A DNA stretch of 64,000 nucleotides from Lapillicoccus jejuensis (lineage in GTDB: Bacteria; Actinomycetota; Actinomycetes; Actinomycetales; Dermatophilaceae). Shown here one piece after another: positions 1-9,165 of the stretch. Location: assembly GCF_006715055.1 (NCBI RefSeq), contig NZ_VFMN01000001.1, positions 682,001 to 746,000 on the forward strand. Direction: 5' to 3'. The number at the start of each line of letters is the position of its first letter. The first letter of the stretch is position 1. The translations under genes were made by a program, and so were the position numbers. The notes beneath the pieces were generated by a model. The model was not told where the DNA came from. It saw only the letters and a list, made by a program, of their open reading frames with translations, and made no database searches.

Positions 1-486
1 CGCGAGCGCGGTGAAGATGCTCAGCGAGCCCAGCGTGACGATGAACGGCGGCAGGTTGAGCCGCGTCACGAGGAACCCGTTGAGCGCCCCGGCGAGGGTC
101 CCGAGCGCGACCCCGATGAGCAGCGCGACGGGTCCGGGGACCCCGTTCTTCGCGGCCACCGTCGCCATGACCATCATCGAGAGGATGGCGATCGCGCCGA
201 CCGACAGGTCGATGCCGGCGGTGAGGATGACGAGCGTCTGGCCGATGGCCAGGGCGGCCACGATCGCGGTCTGCTGCACGAGCAGCGACAGCGAGTTGGC
301 CGACGCGAAGCGCGAGTTGAGCAGGGAGAACACGACGACGGTCAGCACGAGGATGATGGCCGGGCTGATCGCCGGGTTGGAGTGCAGCACGTGCTGCAGA
401 CGCTGGGCCGGGCTCTGCGCCCGGCGGGAGAGCTCCGCCTGGGCGGCGCTCTCGCGAGCGCCGCCCTTCGTCGCGGAGGACGTCAC
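1..486 (-). CDS. sugar ABC transporter permease (RbsC/FrcC type), partial
   Basis: Inner-membrane permease of a carbohydrate ABC importer. The gene runs off the left edge, so only about 162 N-terminal residues are present. After a soluble, Ala/Arg-rich N-terminus of about 35 residues come hydrophobic helices (SPAIILVLTVVVFSLL; VAALAIGQTLVILTAGIDLS). The family hallmark GIDLSVGAI is present, followed by NGFLVTRLNLPPFIVTLGS, typical of the BPD_transp_2 (RbsC) family. The GTG start at 486 overlaps the stop of the upstream binding-protein gene (GTGA), so the two are translationally coupled. The ATPase subunit is expected beyond the window. Substrate class (ribose, fructose, xylose and similar) cannot be fixed from sequence alone. 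Confidence 0.9.
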   Translation of the reverse strand, partial: MTSSATKGGARESAAQAELSRRAQSPAQRLQHVLHSNPAISPAIILVLTVVVFSLLNSRFASANSLSLLVQQTAIVAALAIGQTLVILTAGIDLSVGAIAILSMMVMATVAAKNGVPGPVALLIGVALGTLAGALNGFLVTRLNLPPFIVTLGSLSIFTALA

Positions 487-1598
487 GACGCCGAACCCCA
501 GCAGACCTTCGAGCCCTCGTCGCTCGTGATGCTCGTGACCCCGTTGGCCGGCTTGTCCGTCACCAGCTGGACGCCGGTGTCGAAGAAGTCGAGGCCGGGC
601 GAGGTGGAGGGCTTGGTGCCGTCCTTGGCGTACTTCGAGATCGCCTCGACGCCGAGCTGGGCCATCTTCAGCGGGTACTGCTGGCTCGTCGCGCCGATCA
701 CGCCGTCCTTGACCTCCTTGACGCCCTGGCAGCCACCGTCGACCGAGACGATCGTGTAACCGGTCTTCTTGGCGGCCTTGAGGGCCGCGTCGGCGCCGGT
801 CGCCGCCGGCTCGTTGATCGTGTAGACGAGGTTGATGTTCGGGTTCTTGGTGAGGCAGTTCTCCATGGCGGTGCGCCCGCCGTCCTCCGCGCCCTGGGTG
901 GGCTCGTTGCAGACGATCGTGTAGGTGCCGCCGTCGTAGTTGCCGGTCTTCGCCTCGTCGCCGTTCTTCTTCTTGTCGACCGTGTCGATGCCCATGCCGC
1001 TGAGGAAGCCCTGGTCGCGGTTGTAGTCGACCGAGACGACCTTGTCGTTGAAGAGGTCGAGCAGGGCGATGACGGCGGGCTTGCCGCCCATCTGCGCCTT
1101 GGCCCACTGGCCGATGAGCTCGCCGGCCTTGAAGTTGTCCGTGGCGAAGGTGATGTCGACCGTGTCGGCCGGGTCCGGCGGGGTGTCGAGGGCGATGACG
1201 TAGAGGCCCTGCGCGCGGGCCTTCTTGATCGACGCGTTGACGCCCGGGCCGTTGGGGGTGATGAGGATGCCCTTGTCGCCCTTGGCGATCGAGTTCTCGA
1301 TGGCGGTGATCTGGCCGGCCTCGTCGCCGTCCTTGCTGCCGGAGGCGACGGTCAGGTCGATGTTGCCGGCCTTCTGCGCCTCCTGCTTCGCACCGTTCTG
1401 CATGGCGACGAAGAAGGGGTTCGTGGAGTCCTTGGTGATGAGCGAGACGCCGATCTTGTCTCCGGAGCCGCCGGAGCTGCCGGAGCTGCCGGAGCCGGAG
1501 CCGCTGTTGCCTCCGCAGGCCGACAGGCCCAGCGCGAGGCCGGCGACGGAGAGGGCGACCGCCGCGCGGGTGCGGCGGGTCGAGACGGTGCTGAGCAT
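483..1598 (-). CDS. sugar ABC transporter substrate-binding lipoprotein
   Basis: Extracellular sugar-binding lipoprotein of the RbsB-like periplasmic-binding family (Peripla_BP_4), about 371 residues. The N-terminus has an Arg-rich n-region, the hydrophobic stretch AAVALSVAGLALG and the lipobox LSACGG. A Gly/Ser linker (GNSGSGSGSSGSSGG) leads to the domain core IGVSLITKDSTNPFF. I chose the ATG at 1598 because GGAGGAAA lies about 8 bases upstream; an in-frame start 13 codons earlier has no such site and would spoil the signal peptide. It is first in its operon, ahead of the permease. A perfect 12-bp palindrome about 20 bases upstream and the divergent LacI-type gene suggest sugar-responsive repression. 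Confidence 0.92.
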   Translation of the reverse strand: MLSTVSTRRTRAAVALSVAGLALGLSACGGNSGSGSGSSGSSGGSGDKIGVSLITKDSTNPFFVAMQNGAKQEAQKAGNIDLTVASGSKDGDEAGQITAIENSIAKGDKGILITPNGPGVNASIKKARAQGLYVIALDTPPDPADTVDITFATDNFKAGELIGQWAKAQMGGKPAVIALLDLFNDKVVSVDYNRDQGFLSGMGIDTVDKKKNGDEAKTGNYDGGTYTIVCNEPTQGAEDGGRTAMENCLTKNPNINLVYTINEPAATGADAALKAAKKTGYTIVSVDGGCQGVKEVKDGVIGATSQQYPLKMAQLGVEAISKYAKDGTKPSTSPGLDFFDTGVQLVTDKPANGVTSITSDEGSKVCWGSAS

Positions 1599-1617
1599 TG
1601 GGGTTTCCTCCCGGTGA

Positions 1618-1629
1618 GACAACGTTGTC
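1618..1629. promoter_or_regulatory. candidate LacI-family operator
   Basis: GACAACGTTGTC is a perfect 12-bp palindrome with a central CG, the form typical of LacI/GalR-family operators. It lies about 20 bp upstream of the binding-protein start and about 60 bp from the divergent LacI-type gene. A second partial half-site (TTGTC) occurs at 1671-1675 beside the regulator promoter. Binding by the adjacent regulator is an inference. Confidence 0.65.
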
Positions 1630-1675
1630 CCGGCCATTTACAGCCACCTCTTGTACTCAGGTCAAGGCTGTTGTC

Positions 1676-1681
1676 TAATCT
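1676..1681 (+). promoter_or_regulatory. -10 element of a leaderless promoter for the LacI-type gene
   Basis: TAATCT ends six bases before the ATG at 1688, so transcription would begin at or next to the start codon. No Shine-Dalgarno sequence precedes the ATG, which fits a leaderless mRNA. A weak -35 (TTGTAC, 1651-1656) lies 19 bases upstream. Confidence 0.55.
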
Positions 1682-1687
1682 GAGACC

Positions 1688-2761
1688 ATGTCCGAGACAA
1701 CGATGTCCGAGCCGGTCGGCGGTCTTCCCGTCGCGCCGGTCGGCGACCGCGCGACGATGCGTGACGTCGCGGCGCTGGCGGGCGTCAGCCTCAAGACCGT
1801 CTCCCGGGTGGTCAACGGCGAGACGACCGTCGCCCCCGAGCTGGCCGAGCGCGTGCAGCGCGCCGTGGCGCGCCTGGCCTACCGACCCAACCGCACGGCG
1901 AGCAACCTGCGGCGGGGCTCCGCCCGCACCGGGGTCATCGGGGCGCTGCTGCAGGACGTCTCCAACAGCTTCTCGGCCGGGCTGCTGCGCTCGCTCGAGG
2001 ACCAGGCCCGCGCCCGCCGGGACGTCGTGCTGACCGCGAGCCTCGACGAGGAGGCCGAGCGCGAGCACCTGCTCGTCTCCGACCTGGTCGGGCGCCGCGT
2101 CGACGGGCTGGTCATGATGCCCGCCTCGGTCGACCAGTCCTACCTGGCCGCCGACGTCGCCGCCGGGCTGCGCGTCGTCTTCGTCGACCGCCAGCCCCGG
2201 GGGGTGGCCGCCGACTCGGTCACCGTCGACAACCGGCGGGGCGCCGTCATGGCGACGAACCACCTGCTCTCCCTGGGGCACCGGCGGATCGCCTTCCTCG
2301 CCGACCTGACGAGCATCGAGACCTCGCGCGAGCGCCGTCTCGGCTACGAGGCCGCGCTGCGCGAGGCGGGGGTCGACCTCGACCCGGACCTCGTCGTCAC
2401 CGGGCTGCGTACCCCGGACGCGGCCGAGGAGGCCGCCATCGGTCTGCTCGACGGCAGCGCGCACGCCCCCACCGCCGTGTTCGCCGGGCGCAACGTCGTG
2501 ACCATCGGCGTGGCGCGGGCGCTGCGGACCCTGGGCCTCTCGCACCAGGTGGCGCTCGTCGGCTTCGACGACTTCCCGCTCGCCGAGCTGCTCGTCCCCG
2601 GCCTGACCGTCGTGCGCCAGGACGTCGCCCGGCTCGGCCGCGAGGCCGCGGAGCAGCTCTACGCCCGGATCGAGGGCGACACCTCACCGCCCCGCGCCCG
2701 CGTCATCCCGCCGCGGCTCGTGCTGCGCGGCTCCGGCGAGATCGCTCCCCGCCGTCGCTGA
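1688..2761 (+). CDS. LacI family transcriptional regulator
   Basis: DNA-binding repressor of 357 residues. The LacI helix-turn-helix is at about residues 20-45 (TMRDVAALAGVSLKTVSRVV), followed by the hinge region (AYRPNRTASNLRRGS) and a periplasmic-binding-like effector domain (IGALLQDVSNSFSAG; VGFDDFPLAELLVPGLTVVRQD). It is divergent from the sugar ABC transporter genes and most likely controls them in response to the transported sugar or a derivative. An internal ATG five codons downstream is a possible alternative start. Confidence 0.93.
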   Translation: MSETTMSEPVGGLPVAPVGDRATMRDVAALAGVSLKTVSRVVNGETTVAPELAERVQRAVARLAYRPNRTASNLRRGSARTGVIGALLQDVSNSFSAGLLRSLEDQARARRDVVLTASLDEEAEREHLLVSDLVGRRVDGLVMMPASVDQSYLAADVAAGLRVVFVDRQPRGVAADSVTVDNRRGAVMATNHLLSLGHRRIAFLADLTSIETSRERRLGYEAALREAGVDLDPDLVVTGLRTPDAAEEAAIGLLDGSAHAPTAVFAGRNVVTIGVARALRTLGLSHQVALVGFDDFPLAELLVPGLTVVRQDVARLGREAAEQLYARIEGDTSPPRARVIPPRLVLRGSGEIAPRRR

Positions 2762-2768
2762 CGCGACA

Positions 2769-2794
2769 GGTCGAGCGGACCGGTCGAGCGGACC
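2769..2794. repeat. tandem duplication of a 13-bp unit
   Basis: GGTCGAGCGGACC occurs twice head to tail between the convergent regulator and htpX genes. The function is unknown; it may be a slippage product or part of the terminator region. Confidence 0.6.
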
Positions 2795-2798
2795 GGGC

Positions 2799-3671
2799 TC
2801 AGGCGCGGTAGCCGGCCATCTGCTCGAGCCGCGCGATCCGCTGGTCCATCGGCGGGTGCGTCGAGAAGAGCCTGGAGACGTCCTGGGCCCGGAACGGGTT
2901 GGCGATCATCATGTGGCTGGCGTTGACGATCTGCTGCTGCGGCTGCAGCGGCGCGGCCGCCGTCCCGCGCTCGAGCTTGCGCAGCGCCGAGGCCAGCGCC
3001 AGCGGGTCACCGGTCAGGCGGGCGCCGTCCTCGTCGGCGTCGTACTCGCGGGTGCGGCTGATGGCCAGCTGGATGACGGTCGCCGCGAATGGCGCGAGCA
3101 GCGCGAGGACGAGCAGCGCCAACGGGTTCGGGCGGTCCTCGTCGTCGCCGCCCATCCCCCCGAACATGCCGGCGAACATGAGCATCTGCGCGACCGAGGT
3201 GATGACGCCGGCGATGGCCGCGGCCACCGAGGACGTGAGGATGTCGCGGTTGTAGACGTGCTGCAGCTCGTGCCCGAGGACACCGCGCAGCTCGCGCTCG
3301 TCGAGCAGCCGCAGGATCCCCTCCGTGCAGCAGACCGCCGCGTTCTGGGGGTTGCGGCCGGTGGCGAACGCGTTGGGCGCCTCGGTCGGCGAGATGTAGA
3401 GCCGCGGCATCGGCTTGCCCGCCCGGGTCGACAGCTCGCGGACGATCCGGTACATCGCGGGGGCCTGCGCCTCGCTCACCGGGTAGGCCTGCATGGCCCG
3501 GATGGCCAGCTTGTCGCTGTTCCAGTAGCCGTAGAACGTCGTCGCGACGCCGATGAGCGCGAAGACCCAGATGAACCGCCCGCCGGCGACGAGCGCGCCG
3601 ATGACGAGCAGCAGGGCCCAGATCGCGCCGAAGAGGCCCGCGGTCTTGAGTCCGTTGAAGTGCCGGTGCAT
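2799..3671 (-). CDS. htpX: M48 family zinc metalloprotease HtpX
   Basis: Membrane-bound zinc endopeptidase of the HtpX/Ste24 family, involved in membrane-protein quality control. It has 290 residues, the usual family length. Two N-terminal membrane helices ([38 protein letters not shown]) precede the catalytic domain, with the HELQH zinc motif at about residue 140, further membrane segments, and the third zinc ligand in [13 protein letters not shown]. The ATG at 3671 is chosen because it gives the canonical [10 protein letters not shown] start; longer in-frame extensions are not family-like. It lies downstream of the second nuo cluster, separated by a long inverted repeat, so it is probably its own unit. 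Confidence 0.93.
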   Translation of the reverse strand: MHRHFNGLKTAGLFGAIWALLLVIGALVAGGRFIWVFALIGVATTFYGYWNSDKLAIRAMQAYPVSEAQAPAMYRIVRELSTRAGKPMPRLYISPTEAPNAFATGRNPQNAAVCCTEGILRLLDERELRGVLGHELQHVYNRDILTSSVAAAIAGVITSVAQMLMFAGMFGGMGGDDEDRPNPLALLVLALLAPFAATVIQLAISRTREYDADEDGARLTGDPLALASALRKLERGTAAAPLQPQQQIVNASHMMIANPFRAQDVSRLFSTHPPMDQRIARLEQMAGYRA

Positions 3672-3733
3672 GACGGATGAACGCCGACGCCGCTCGGCCC
3701 GTTCCCCGCCTCGCGCGGACCGGACCAACCCCG

Positions 3734-3799
3734 GCGAATCGGATTCGGCCCGCTCGGCTCGGTGTGCGACCAGAGCCGAGCGGGCCGAATCCGATTCGC
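3734..3799. terminator. long inverted repeat between nuoN2 and htpX (repeat copy 1)
   Basis: Two perfectly complementary 27-base arms (3734-3760 and 3773-3799) flank a 12-base loop, just beyond the stop of the second nuo cluster. The arms begin GCGAATCGGATTCGG. A close relative sits at 53267-53332 after murJ. The position suits a terminator of the nuo2 operon, but there is no T-tract and the sequence recurs, so it may be a dispersed palindromic repeat. Confidence 0.7.
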
Positions 3800-3811
3800 G
3801 GGCGTCCTCCC

Positions 3812-5308
3812 TCAGCCGAGCAGACCCAGCAGCAGCTGCGGCTGCACCGACAGCGCGACGAGCAGGACCCCGCTGACGACGACGGCGACGCGGTGCAGCG
3901 GCGCCGCCTCGGCGAGCACCGGCCCCGGCGCCCCCGCACCCCCCGGTGCGCCCTCGGGTCGCTGGAGCAGCCGCAGGAACCACCGCAGGTAGACGGCCAC
4001 GCCGAGCACGACGTTGAGGGCCGCGACGACGGCCAGCGGCCACCACCCCTCGGCCACGACGGGCTCGAGGACGACGACCTTGGCGACGACCCCGAGCACG
4101 CCCGGCGGGACGCCCGCGAGGACGGTGAGGGCGAGGGCGAGGACCCCACCGAGGAACGGGTGCGCGCGGACCAGACCGGTGTACGACGTCAGCCGGCGAC
4201 CGGCGCGCCCGCGGGTCCCCCGCACGACGACGGCGACGACGGCGAAGGCGGCGACCGTCGCGACGACGTACGTCAGCAGGTACGACGCGCTGGCCCGCGC
4301 GCCGAGCGAGCTGACGCTCACCAGGGGCAGGACGACCCAGCCGGCCTGCGCGACCGTCGACCAGGCCAGCAACCGGACGGCGTCGTCCTGGCGCAGCGCG
4401 ACGAGGTTGCCCAGCGTCATGCTCACCAGCGCGACGGCGGCGGTCGTGACGATCGCGGCCCGGCCCAGCGACTCGAGCGCGGTGACGACGACGAGCAGCG
4501 CGCCGAGCGCGGCGACCTTCGAGGTCGCCGAGAGGAAGACCGCGACCGGCAGCGGGGCGCCGGCGTACGCCGTCGGGGTCCACGCGTGGAAGGGCGCGAG
4601 CGACAGCTTGAAGCCGACCCCGGCGACGACGAGGACGACGGCGAGCCCGAGGACGACCTTCTGGGCCGTGCCGGTGACGCCGAGCACCGCCGCGCCGGTC
4701 AGCGACGGCGAGCCGGTGGCGGCGTACCAGCACGCGGCGGCCAGGGCGAGGACGGCGAAGGAGACGAGCGAGGTGAGCAGCAGCTGGACGGCTCCCGCGA
4801 CGGCGCGGCGGGTGGCGGGCAGCGCCGCGAGCGCGACGACCGGCAGGGTCGCCAGCTCGAGGGTGACCAGCCACGAGCCGAGGTCGCGGGCGGACGCGAC
4901 GCCGGCCGCCCCGCTCGTCGCGGCCAGCAGCAGCGCGACGGTCACCGCGGTGCGGTCCTCCTGGCCGCCGGTCGGGTCGAGCGGCGCGGCGAGGAGCAGC
5001 ACGACGACGGCCGACAGCAGCGCCCCCAGCTGGAGCGCGGCGCTGACCCCGGTCGTGGTCCAGAAGCACGGCCCGCCGTCCGGCAGGCACAGGGTCGAGC
5101 GCCCGTCGCCGCCGGGCTGGCGCAGGGTGAGCACCGCGGCCCCGGCCCCGACGACGAGGGCGACGAGCCCGACGACCTGGTGCACGAGGGCGGTGCGGGG
5201 CACGACCGCGTCGACGACGAGGACGAGCAGCGCGCCGAGCGCGGGGGCGAGCGCGGGCAGCAGCAGCGCCGCGTCGAACGAGGACACCGAGGTCACCACG
5301 TCACCCAC
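3812..5308 (-). CDS. nuoN: NADH-quinone oxidoreductase subunit N, second cluster
   Basis: Antiporter-like proton-pumping membrane subunit of a complex I-type enzyme, 498 residues, almost entirely hydrophobic with about 14 predicted helices. The core signature [20 protein letters not shown] and the lysine helix [11 protein letters not shown] are present. It is last in the second nuo cluster; its GTG start overlaps the nuoM2 stop by 8 bases. It is clearly diverged from the second nuoN in the window (28961-30559) and shares only family motifs, so the two clusters are not a recent duplication. Confidence 0.9.
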   Translation of the reverse strand: MGDVVTSVSSFDAALLLPALAPALGALLVLVVDAVVPRTALVHQVVGLVALVVGAGAAVLTLRQPGGDGRSTLCLPDGGPCFWTTTGVSAALQLGALLSAVVVLLLAAPLDPTGGQEDRTAVTVALLLAATSGAAGVASARDLGSWLVTLELATLPVVALAALPATRRAVAGAVQLLLTSLVSFAVLALAAACWYAATGSPSLTGAAVLGVTGTAQKVVLGLAVVLVVAGVGFKLSLAPFHAWTPTAYAGAPLPVAVFLSATSKVAALGALLVVVTALESLGRAAIVTTAAVALVSMTLGNLVALRQDDAVRLLAWSTVAQAGWVVLPLVSVSSLGARASASYLLTYVVATVAAFAVVAVVVRGTRGRAGRRLTSYTGLVRAHPFLGGVLALALTVLAGVPPGVLGVVAKVVVLEPVVAEGWWPLAVVAALNVVLGVAVYLRWFLRLLQRPEGAPGGAGAPGPVLAEAAPLHRVAVVVSGVLLVALSVQPQLLLGLLG

Positions 5309-6872
5309 CCCCCGTGAGGTGATCGCGCACAGGGCCGGTGCCGCCGACGACCGAGCGCGCGTCGTCGGCGGTCACGCCGAGCAACGGCTTGGGCAGGACG
5401 CCGCCGGCGACGGCGAGGACGCAGAGCAGCAGGACGACGGCCCACTCGCGCCGGCCCGCGTCGGGCGTCGGCGCAGCGCCCTCCGCGTTCGACGAGCCAC
5501 CCGCGGTCCCGCCCGCCCAGACCAGCCGCAGCACCCGCAGGCCGTACGCCGCTGCGAGGACCATCCCGAGCAGCCCCGCGACCGCGCAGGCCCGCAGCAC
5601 CGGCAGCGGGCGTCCGTCGGCCGGGGTGAACGCCGCGTAGACGGCCAGCACCTCGCCCCAGAACCCGATGAGCCCGGGCAGCCCGAGGGCGGCGGCGAAC
5701 CCGACGACGAGGGCCCACCCGAGCCGGGGCGCGGTGTCGCGCAGCGCCGGGCGGGCGACCCGCAGGTCGGCGCTCCCCCACCGCTCCTTCAGCCCGCCGA
5801 CGACGAGGAAGAGCAGGGCGGAGACGACGCCGTGGGCGATGTTGGCGAAGAGCGCGGCCTGCAGCCCGGTCCACGTCCCCGACGCGAGGCCGAGGGCGAC
5901 GAAGCCCATGTGCGCGACCGAGGAGTAGGCGACCAGCCGCTTGAGGTCGGTCTCGACGAGGCAGGCCAGCCCTCCCCAGAGGATCCCGACCGCGCCGGCG
6001 ACGGCGAGGTACGGCGCCGCGGCGGCCACCCCGGCGGGGACGACCGGCAGGGCGAGCCGCACGACGCCGTACGTGCCCATCTTGAGCAGGACGGCGGCCA
6101 GCAGCACGGACCCCGCGGTCGGCGCGACGGTGTGCGCCGGCGGCAGCCACGGGTGGGCGGGCCACAGCGGGATCTTGATCCCCAGGCCGACGAGCAGCAG
6201 GGCGGCGGCCGCCACCTGGGTGCCGTGGTCGAGGCCCTCGCCGCGGGCCTGCGCGAGGAGCACGAGGTCGGTCGTGCCCGCGCGGACCGCGACGAGGAGG
6301 ATGCCGAGCAGCATGAGGGTGCTGCCGAGGACGGTGAAGAGGACGAACCGCGCGGCGGCCGAGGTGCGCTGCGCCTCGGTGGCGTGCTCGTCGCCGAACC
6401 GCCCGACGAGCACCCACATCGGCACGAGGACGACCTCGAAGGCGACGAAGAAGACGATCGCGTCGCGGGCCAGGAACGTCGCGAGAGCGCCGGTCTCGAC
6501 GAGGAGCAGGCACGCGTAGAAGGTGCCGAGCGAGCGCTCACCCAGCGTCGCGCGGGCCGGCTCACGGCCGCGCGAGTGGACGACGACGACCACGCCGAGG
6601 ACGGCGGTGAGCAGCACGAGCGGCACCGAGATCCCGTCCGGGCCGAGGTGCCATCGCACCCCGAGCGCGGGCACCCACGGCACGTCGACGTCGGGCCGGG
6701 CCAGCGCGACGACGACGGCGAGCAGGAGCGCGACGACGCTCGAGCCGAGGGCGACGGCGTACGTCGACCCGTGCCGCTCGGCCCGGTCGGTGCGCGCGAC
6801 GGCGAGCAGCCAGACGGCGGCGAGGCCGGGCACGAGGAGGAGCAGCGTGAGCGCCGCCTGGCTCAGGACCAC
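5301..6872 (-). CDS. nuoM: NADH-quinone oxidoreductase subunit M, second cluster
   Basis: Antiporter-like proton-pumping membrane subunit, 523 residues. Conserved charged residues of the Mrp/NuoM fold are visible: the helix-5 glutamate in FFVAFEVVLVPMWVL and the lysine in GLGIKIPLWPAHPWLPPAH. The GTG start at 6872 (VVLSQAALTLLLL) overlaps the end of nuoL2 by 10 bases. It lies between nuoL2 and nuoN2 in the canonical order. Proton-channel residues look intact, so loss of function is not evident in this subunit. Confidence 0.9.
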   Translation of the reverse strand: MVLSQAALTLLLLVPGLAAVWLLAVARTDRAERHGSTYAVALGSSVVALLLAVVVALARPDVDVPWVPALGVRWHLGPDGISVPLVLLTAVLGVVVVVHSRGREPARATLGERSLGTFYACLLLVETGALATFLARDAIVFFVAFEVVLVPMWVLVGRFGDEHATEAQRTSAAARFVLFTVLGSTLMLLGILLVAVRAGTTDLVLLAQARGEGLDHGTQVAAAALLLVGLGIKIPLWPAHPWLPPAHTVAPTAGSVLLAAVLLKMGTYGVVRLALPVVPAGVAAAAPYLAVAGAVGILWGGLACLVETDLKRLVAYSSVAHMGFVALGLASGTWTGLQAALFANIAHGVVSALLFLVVGGLKERWGSADLRVARPALRDTAPRLGWALVVGFAAALGLPGLIGFWGEVLAVYAAFTPADGRPLPVLRACAVAGLLGMVLAAAYGLRVLRLVWAGGTAGGSSNAEGAAPTPDAGRREWAVVLLLCVLAVAGGVLPKPLLGVTADDARSVVGGTGPVRDHLTGGG

Positions 6873-8803
6873 AGGGTCACCCCCAGGGCGGCGAGGACGA
6901 CGACGCCCGTGACGACGGCGACGAGAGCGGTCGACGGCGTGCCGCGGTGCCGGGCGGCGGCGCTGCGGCCGACCGTCCCCGCGGCGCGGGCGAGGAGGCG
7001 GGGGTAGGCGTCGAGCGCGACCCGGTCGACCCGGACGACACCGTGGGCGAGGGCGGTGACGGCGCGGCCGACCCCGGCGTACGCGCGGTCGACGCCGAGG
7101 CCGTCCTCGGCGGCGACCCGCAGCCGCGGCGGGAGGACGTCGGCCGGGTCGGCCCCGCCGGCGCCGCGGCGGTGGACGAGGACGACCGTGCCGACCACGA
7201 GGACGACGGAGAGGACCGCGGTCATCCACCCCAGCTGCCAGCCCCACTCGAAGCCGAGCAGCAGCAGACCCCCGAGCACGGTGAGGACGGCGAGGGCGCT
7301 GACGGTGAGGGCGGCAGGGAGGGTGACGGGACGGGCCTCGTGCTCTCCGGTCGGGCCCTCGTCGCCGGCCGGGGCCGCGGGCTCCGGGTCCTCGGCCTGC
7401 CCCTCGGCGGCCTCGAGCGCGGCGAGGCTCGGCTCGGTGGTCAGCAGCAGCCAGGCGCGGGTCGAGTAGGCGGCGGTGAGGACGACGGTGACGAGCAGGG
7501 CGACGAGCAGCAGCCACGCGGTGGGACCGTCGCCGAGCGACCGCTCGACGACGGTGACGACGCCGTCCTTGGCGAGGAAGCCCACGAGCGGGGGCACGCC
7601 GGCGAGCGACGCGAGGCCGATGGCGAGCGACCACTGCAGGGCGCCCCGTCCGCGGGCGCGGCCGCGGAGCACGGCGACCGCGGTGCCGCCGGCGAGGACG
7701 GAGAGCCAGCCGATCGCGAGGAAGAGCAGCGACTTGAAGAGGGCGTGCGAGACGAGCTGCTCGAGGCCGGCGTCGGCGGCCGACGACGGGCCGCTCTCCG
7801 GGACGACGGCGAGCGCGGCGAGCATGATCGCGACCTGGCTGAGGGTCGAGTAGGCCAGCAGACGCTTGAGGTCGGCCTGGGCGAGGGCGAGCGCGGCGGC
7901 GTAGACCATCGTCACGGCGGCGAGGACGCCGAGCAGGGTGCGGGCGGCGGTGTCGGCGGCGAGCAGCGGCTCGAGCCGGGCCAGGACGACGGTGCCGGCG
8001 GCGACCATGGTCGCCGCGTGGATGAGCGCCGAGGCCGGCGTCGGCCCCTCCATGGCGTCGGGCAGCCAGTCGTGGAAGGGCACGAGACCGGACTTGCCCG
8101 CCACCCCGACGACGAGGCCGACCAGCCCGAGGGTGAGCAGCGGGGTCTGGGCCATGAGGTCGGTCTGGGTCGGGACGCCCCCGGAGGAGAACCAGCCGCG
8201 CTCGCCCAGCAGGCCGGCGATCCGCGTCGTCCCGAACGAGTGCGCGAGGGCGACCGTGCCGAGCACGAAGCCGACGTCGGCGAGCCGGGTGACGAGGAAG
8301 GCCTTGTGCGCCGCGCGGCGGGCCGACTCGCGCGCGCTGGTGTGGCCGATGAGCAGCCACGAGCACCAGCCCATGACCTCCCACCCGACGAGGGTGAGCA
8401 GCAGGTCGCCGGAGTGGACGACGAGCAGCATCCCGGCGAGGAAGAGCGAGACCTCGGCGGCGAAGACGGCGTACCGCGGGTCGTCGGCGAGGTACCAGAC
8501 GGAGAAGACCTGGACGGCGAGCCCGACGAGGGTGACGGCGAGCGCGACGAGCGCAGTGGGCCGGTCGAGCAGCAGGGTCAGCGGCACCGTGAGGTCGCCG
8601 GCGGCGAGGCCGCCGATCGTCCCGACCTGCGTCGGTACGGCGCCCCGGTCGGTCCCCACCACCTCGGCCACCGCGAGGAGCACGCCGAGGCCCGCGGTGA
8701 CCGTCGCGACGGCGGCCGCGGCGGCGCGGCGGCGGACGAGGAGCAGCCCGGCGAGGGCCGCGAGCGCCGGCAGCAGGACGACGAGGCGGACGACGACGCT
8801 CAC
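6863..8803 (-). CDS. nuoL: NADH-quinone oxidoreductase subunit L, second cluster
   Basis: Largest antiporter-like subunit, with the lateral helix, 646 residues. Family motifs include WEVMGWCSWLLIGH, VGKSG-type loop [36 protein letters not shown] (split here as LVPFHDWLPDAMEGP and [10 protein letters not shown]) and the lysine/histidine helices KRLLAYSTLSQV. A long charged insert around residue 450-480 (EAAEGQAEDPEPAAPAGDEG) is unusual. The GTG start overlaps the nuoK2 stop (GTGA). It is followed by nuoM2. Confidence 0.9.
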   Translation of the reverse strand: MSVVVRLVVLLPALAALAGLLLVRRRAAAAAVATVTAGLGVLLAVAEVVGTDRGAVPTQVGTIGGLAAGDLTVPLTLLLDRPTALVALAVTLVGLAVQVFSVWYLADDPRYAVFAAEVSLFLAGMLLVVHSGDLLLTLVGWEVMGWCSWLLIGHTSARESARRAAHKAFLVTRLADVGFVLGTVALAHSFGTTRIAGLLGERGWFSSGGVPTQTDLMAQTPLLTLGLVGLVVGVAGKSGLVPFHDWLPDAMEGPTPASALIHAATMVAAGTVVLARLEPLLAADTAARTLLGVLAAVTMVYAAALALAQADLKRLLAYSTLSQVAIMLAALAVVPESGPSSAADAGLEQLVSHALFKSLLFLAIGWLSVLAGGTAVAVLRGRARGRGALQWSLAIGLASLAGVPPLVGFLAKDGVVTVVERSLGDGPTAWLLLVALLVTVVLTAAYSTRAWLLLTTEPSLAALEAAEGQAEDPEPAAPAGDEGPTGEHEARPVTLPAALTVSALAVLTVLGGLLLLGFEWGWQLGWMTAVLSVVLVVGTVVLVHRRGAGGADPADVLPPRLRVAAEDGLGVDRAYAGVGRAVTALAHGVVRVDRVALDAYPRLLARAAGTVGRSAAARHRGTPSTALVAVVTGVVVLAALGVTLWS

Positions 8804-9165
8804 GCGCCGCTCCCGGCCCGCGTCCGGGCGGCGGTGTCCTCGGTGCGCGGCTCCTCGCTCACGTCGACGTGGCCCTGGAGCCGGAACAGCGCGAGGACGA
8901 CGGCGAGCGCGACGCAGATCTCCGCGGCGGCGAGGGTGATGACGAAGAGGGTGAGCACCTGCCCGGTCTGCAGGGCGGGCAGCGCGGTCGCCCCGCTCGC
9001 CCCCGTCGAGCCGCGGGCGCCGAGGGTGACCAGGAGCAGGGTGGCCGAGGCGAGGACCAGCTCGACGCCGACGAGGACGAGGACCGCGTTGCGGCGGGCG
9101 AGGACGCCGTACAGGCCCGTGCCGGCGAGGACGGCGGCGAGGGCGACGGGCAGCCAGAGGTGCAT
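8800..9165 (-). CDS. nuoK: NADH-quinone oxidoreductase subunit K, second cluster
   Basis: Small three-helix membrane subunit, 121 residues. Typical features are LVLVGVELVLASATLL (with the conserved glutamate in GVELVL) and ITLAAAEICVALAVVLALFR (second conserved glutamate). The C-terminal tail of about 25 residues is charged and longer than the usual 100-residue form. The ATG at 9165 is taken as start; it overlaps the nuoJ2 stop by one base. Confidence 0.88.
   Translation of the reverse strand: MHLWLPVALAAVLAGTGLYGVLARRNAVLVLVGVELVLASATLLLVTLGARGSTGASGATALPALQTGQVLTLFVITLAAAEICVALAVVLALFRLQGHVDVSEEPRTEDTAARTRAGSGA

Noticed and set aside
1598-1637. Longer N-terminus for the sugar-binding protein
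   Set aside because: It would place 13 charged or polar residues ahead of the lipoprotein signal and has no ribosome-binding site, whereas the ATG at 1598 does.
3677-5317. Long plus-strand frames opposite nuoN2 and nuoM2
   Set aside because: They are Arg/Asp/Gly-rich, lack any family motif, and lie antisense to well-defined membrane subunits; expected shadows of high-GC coding DNA.
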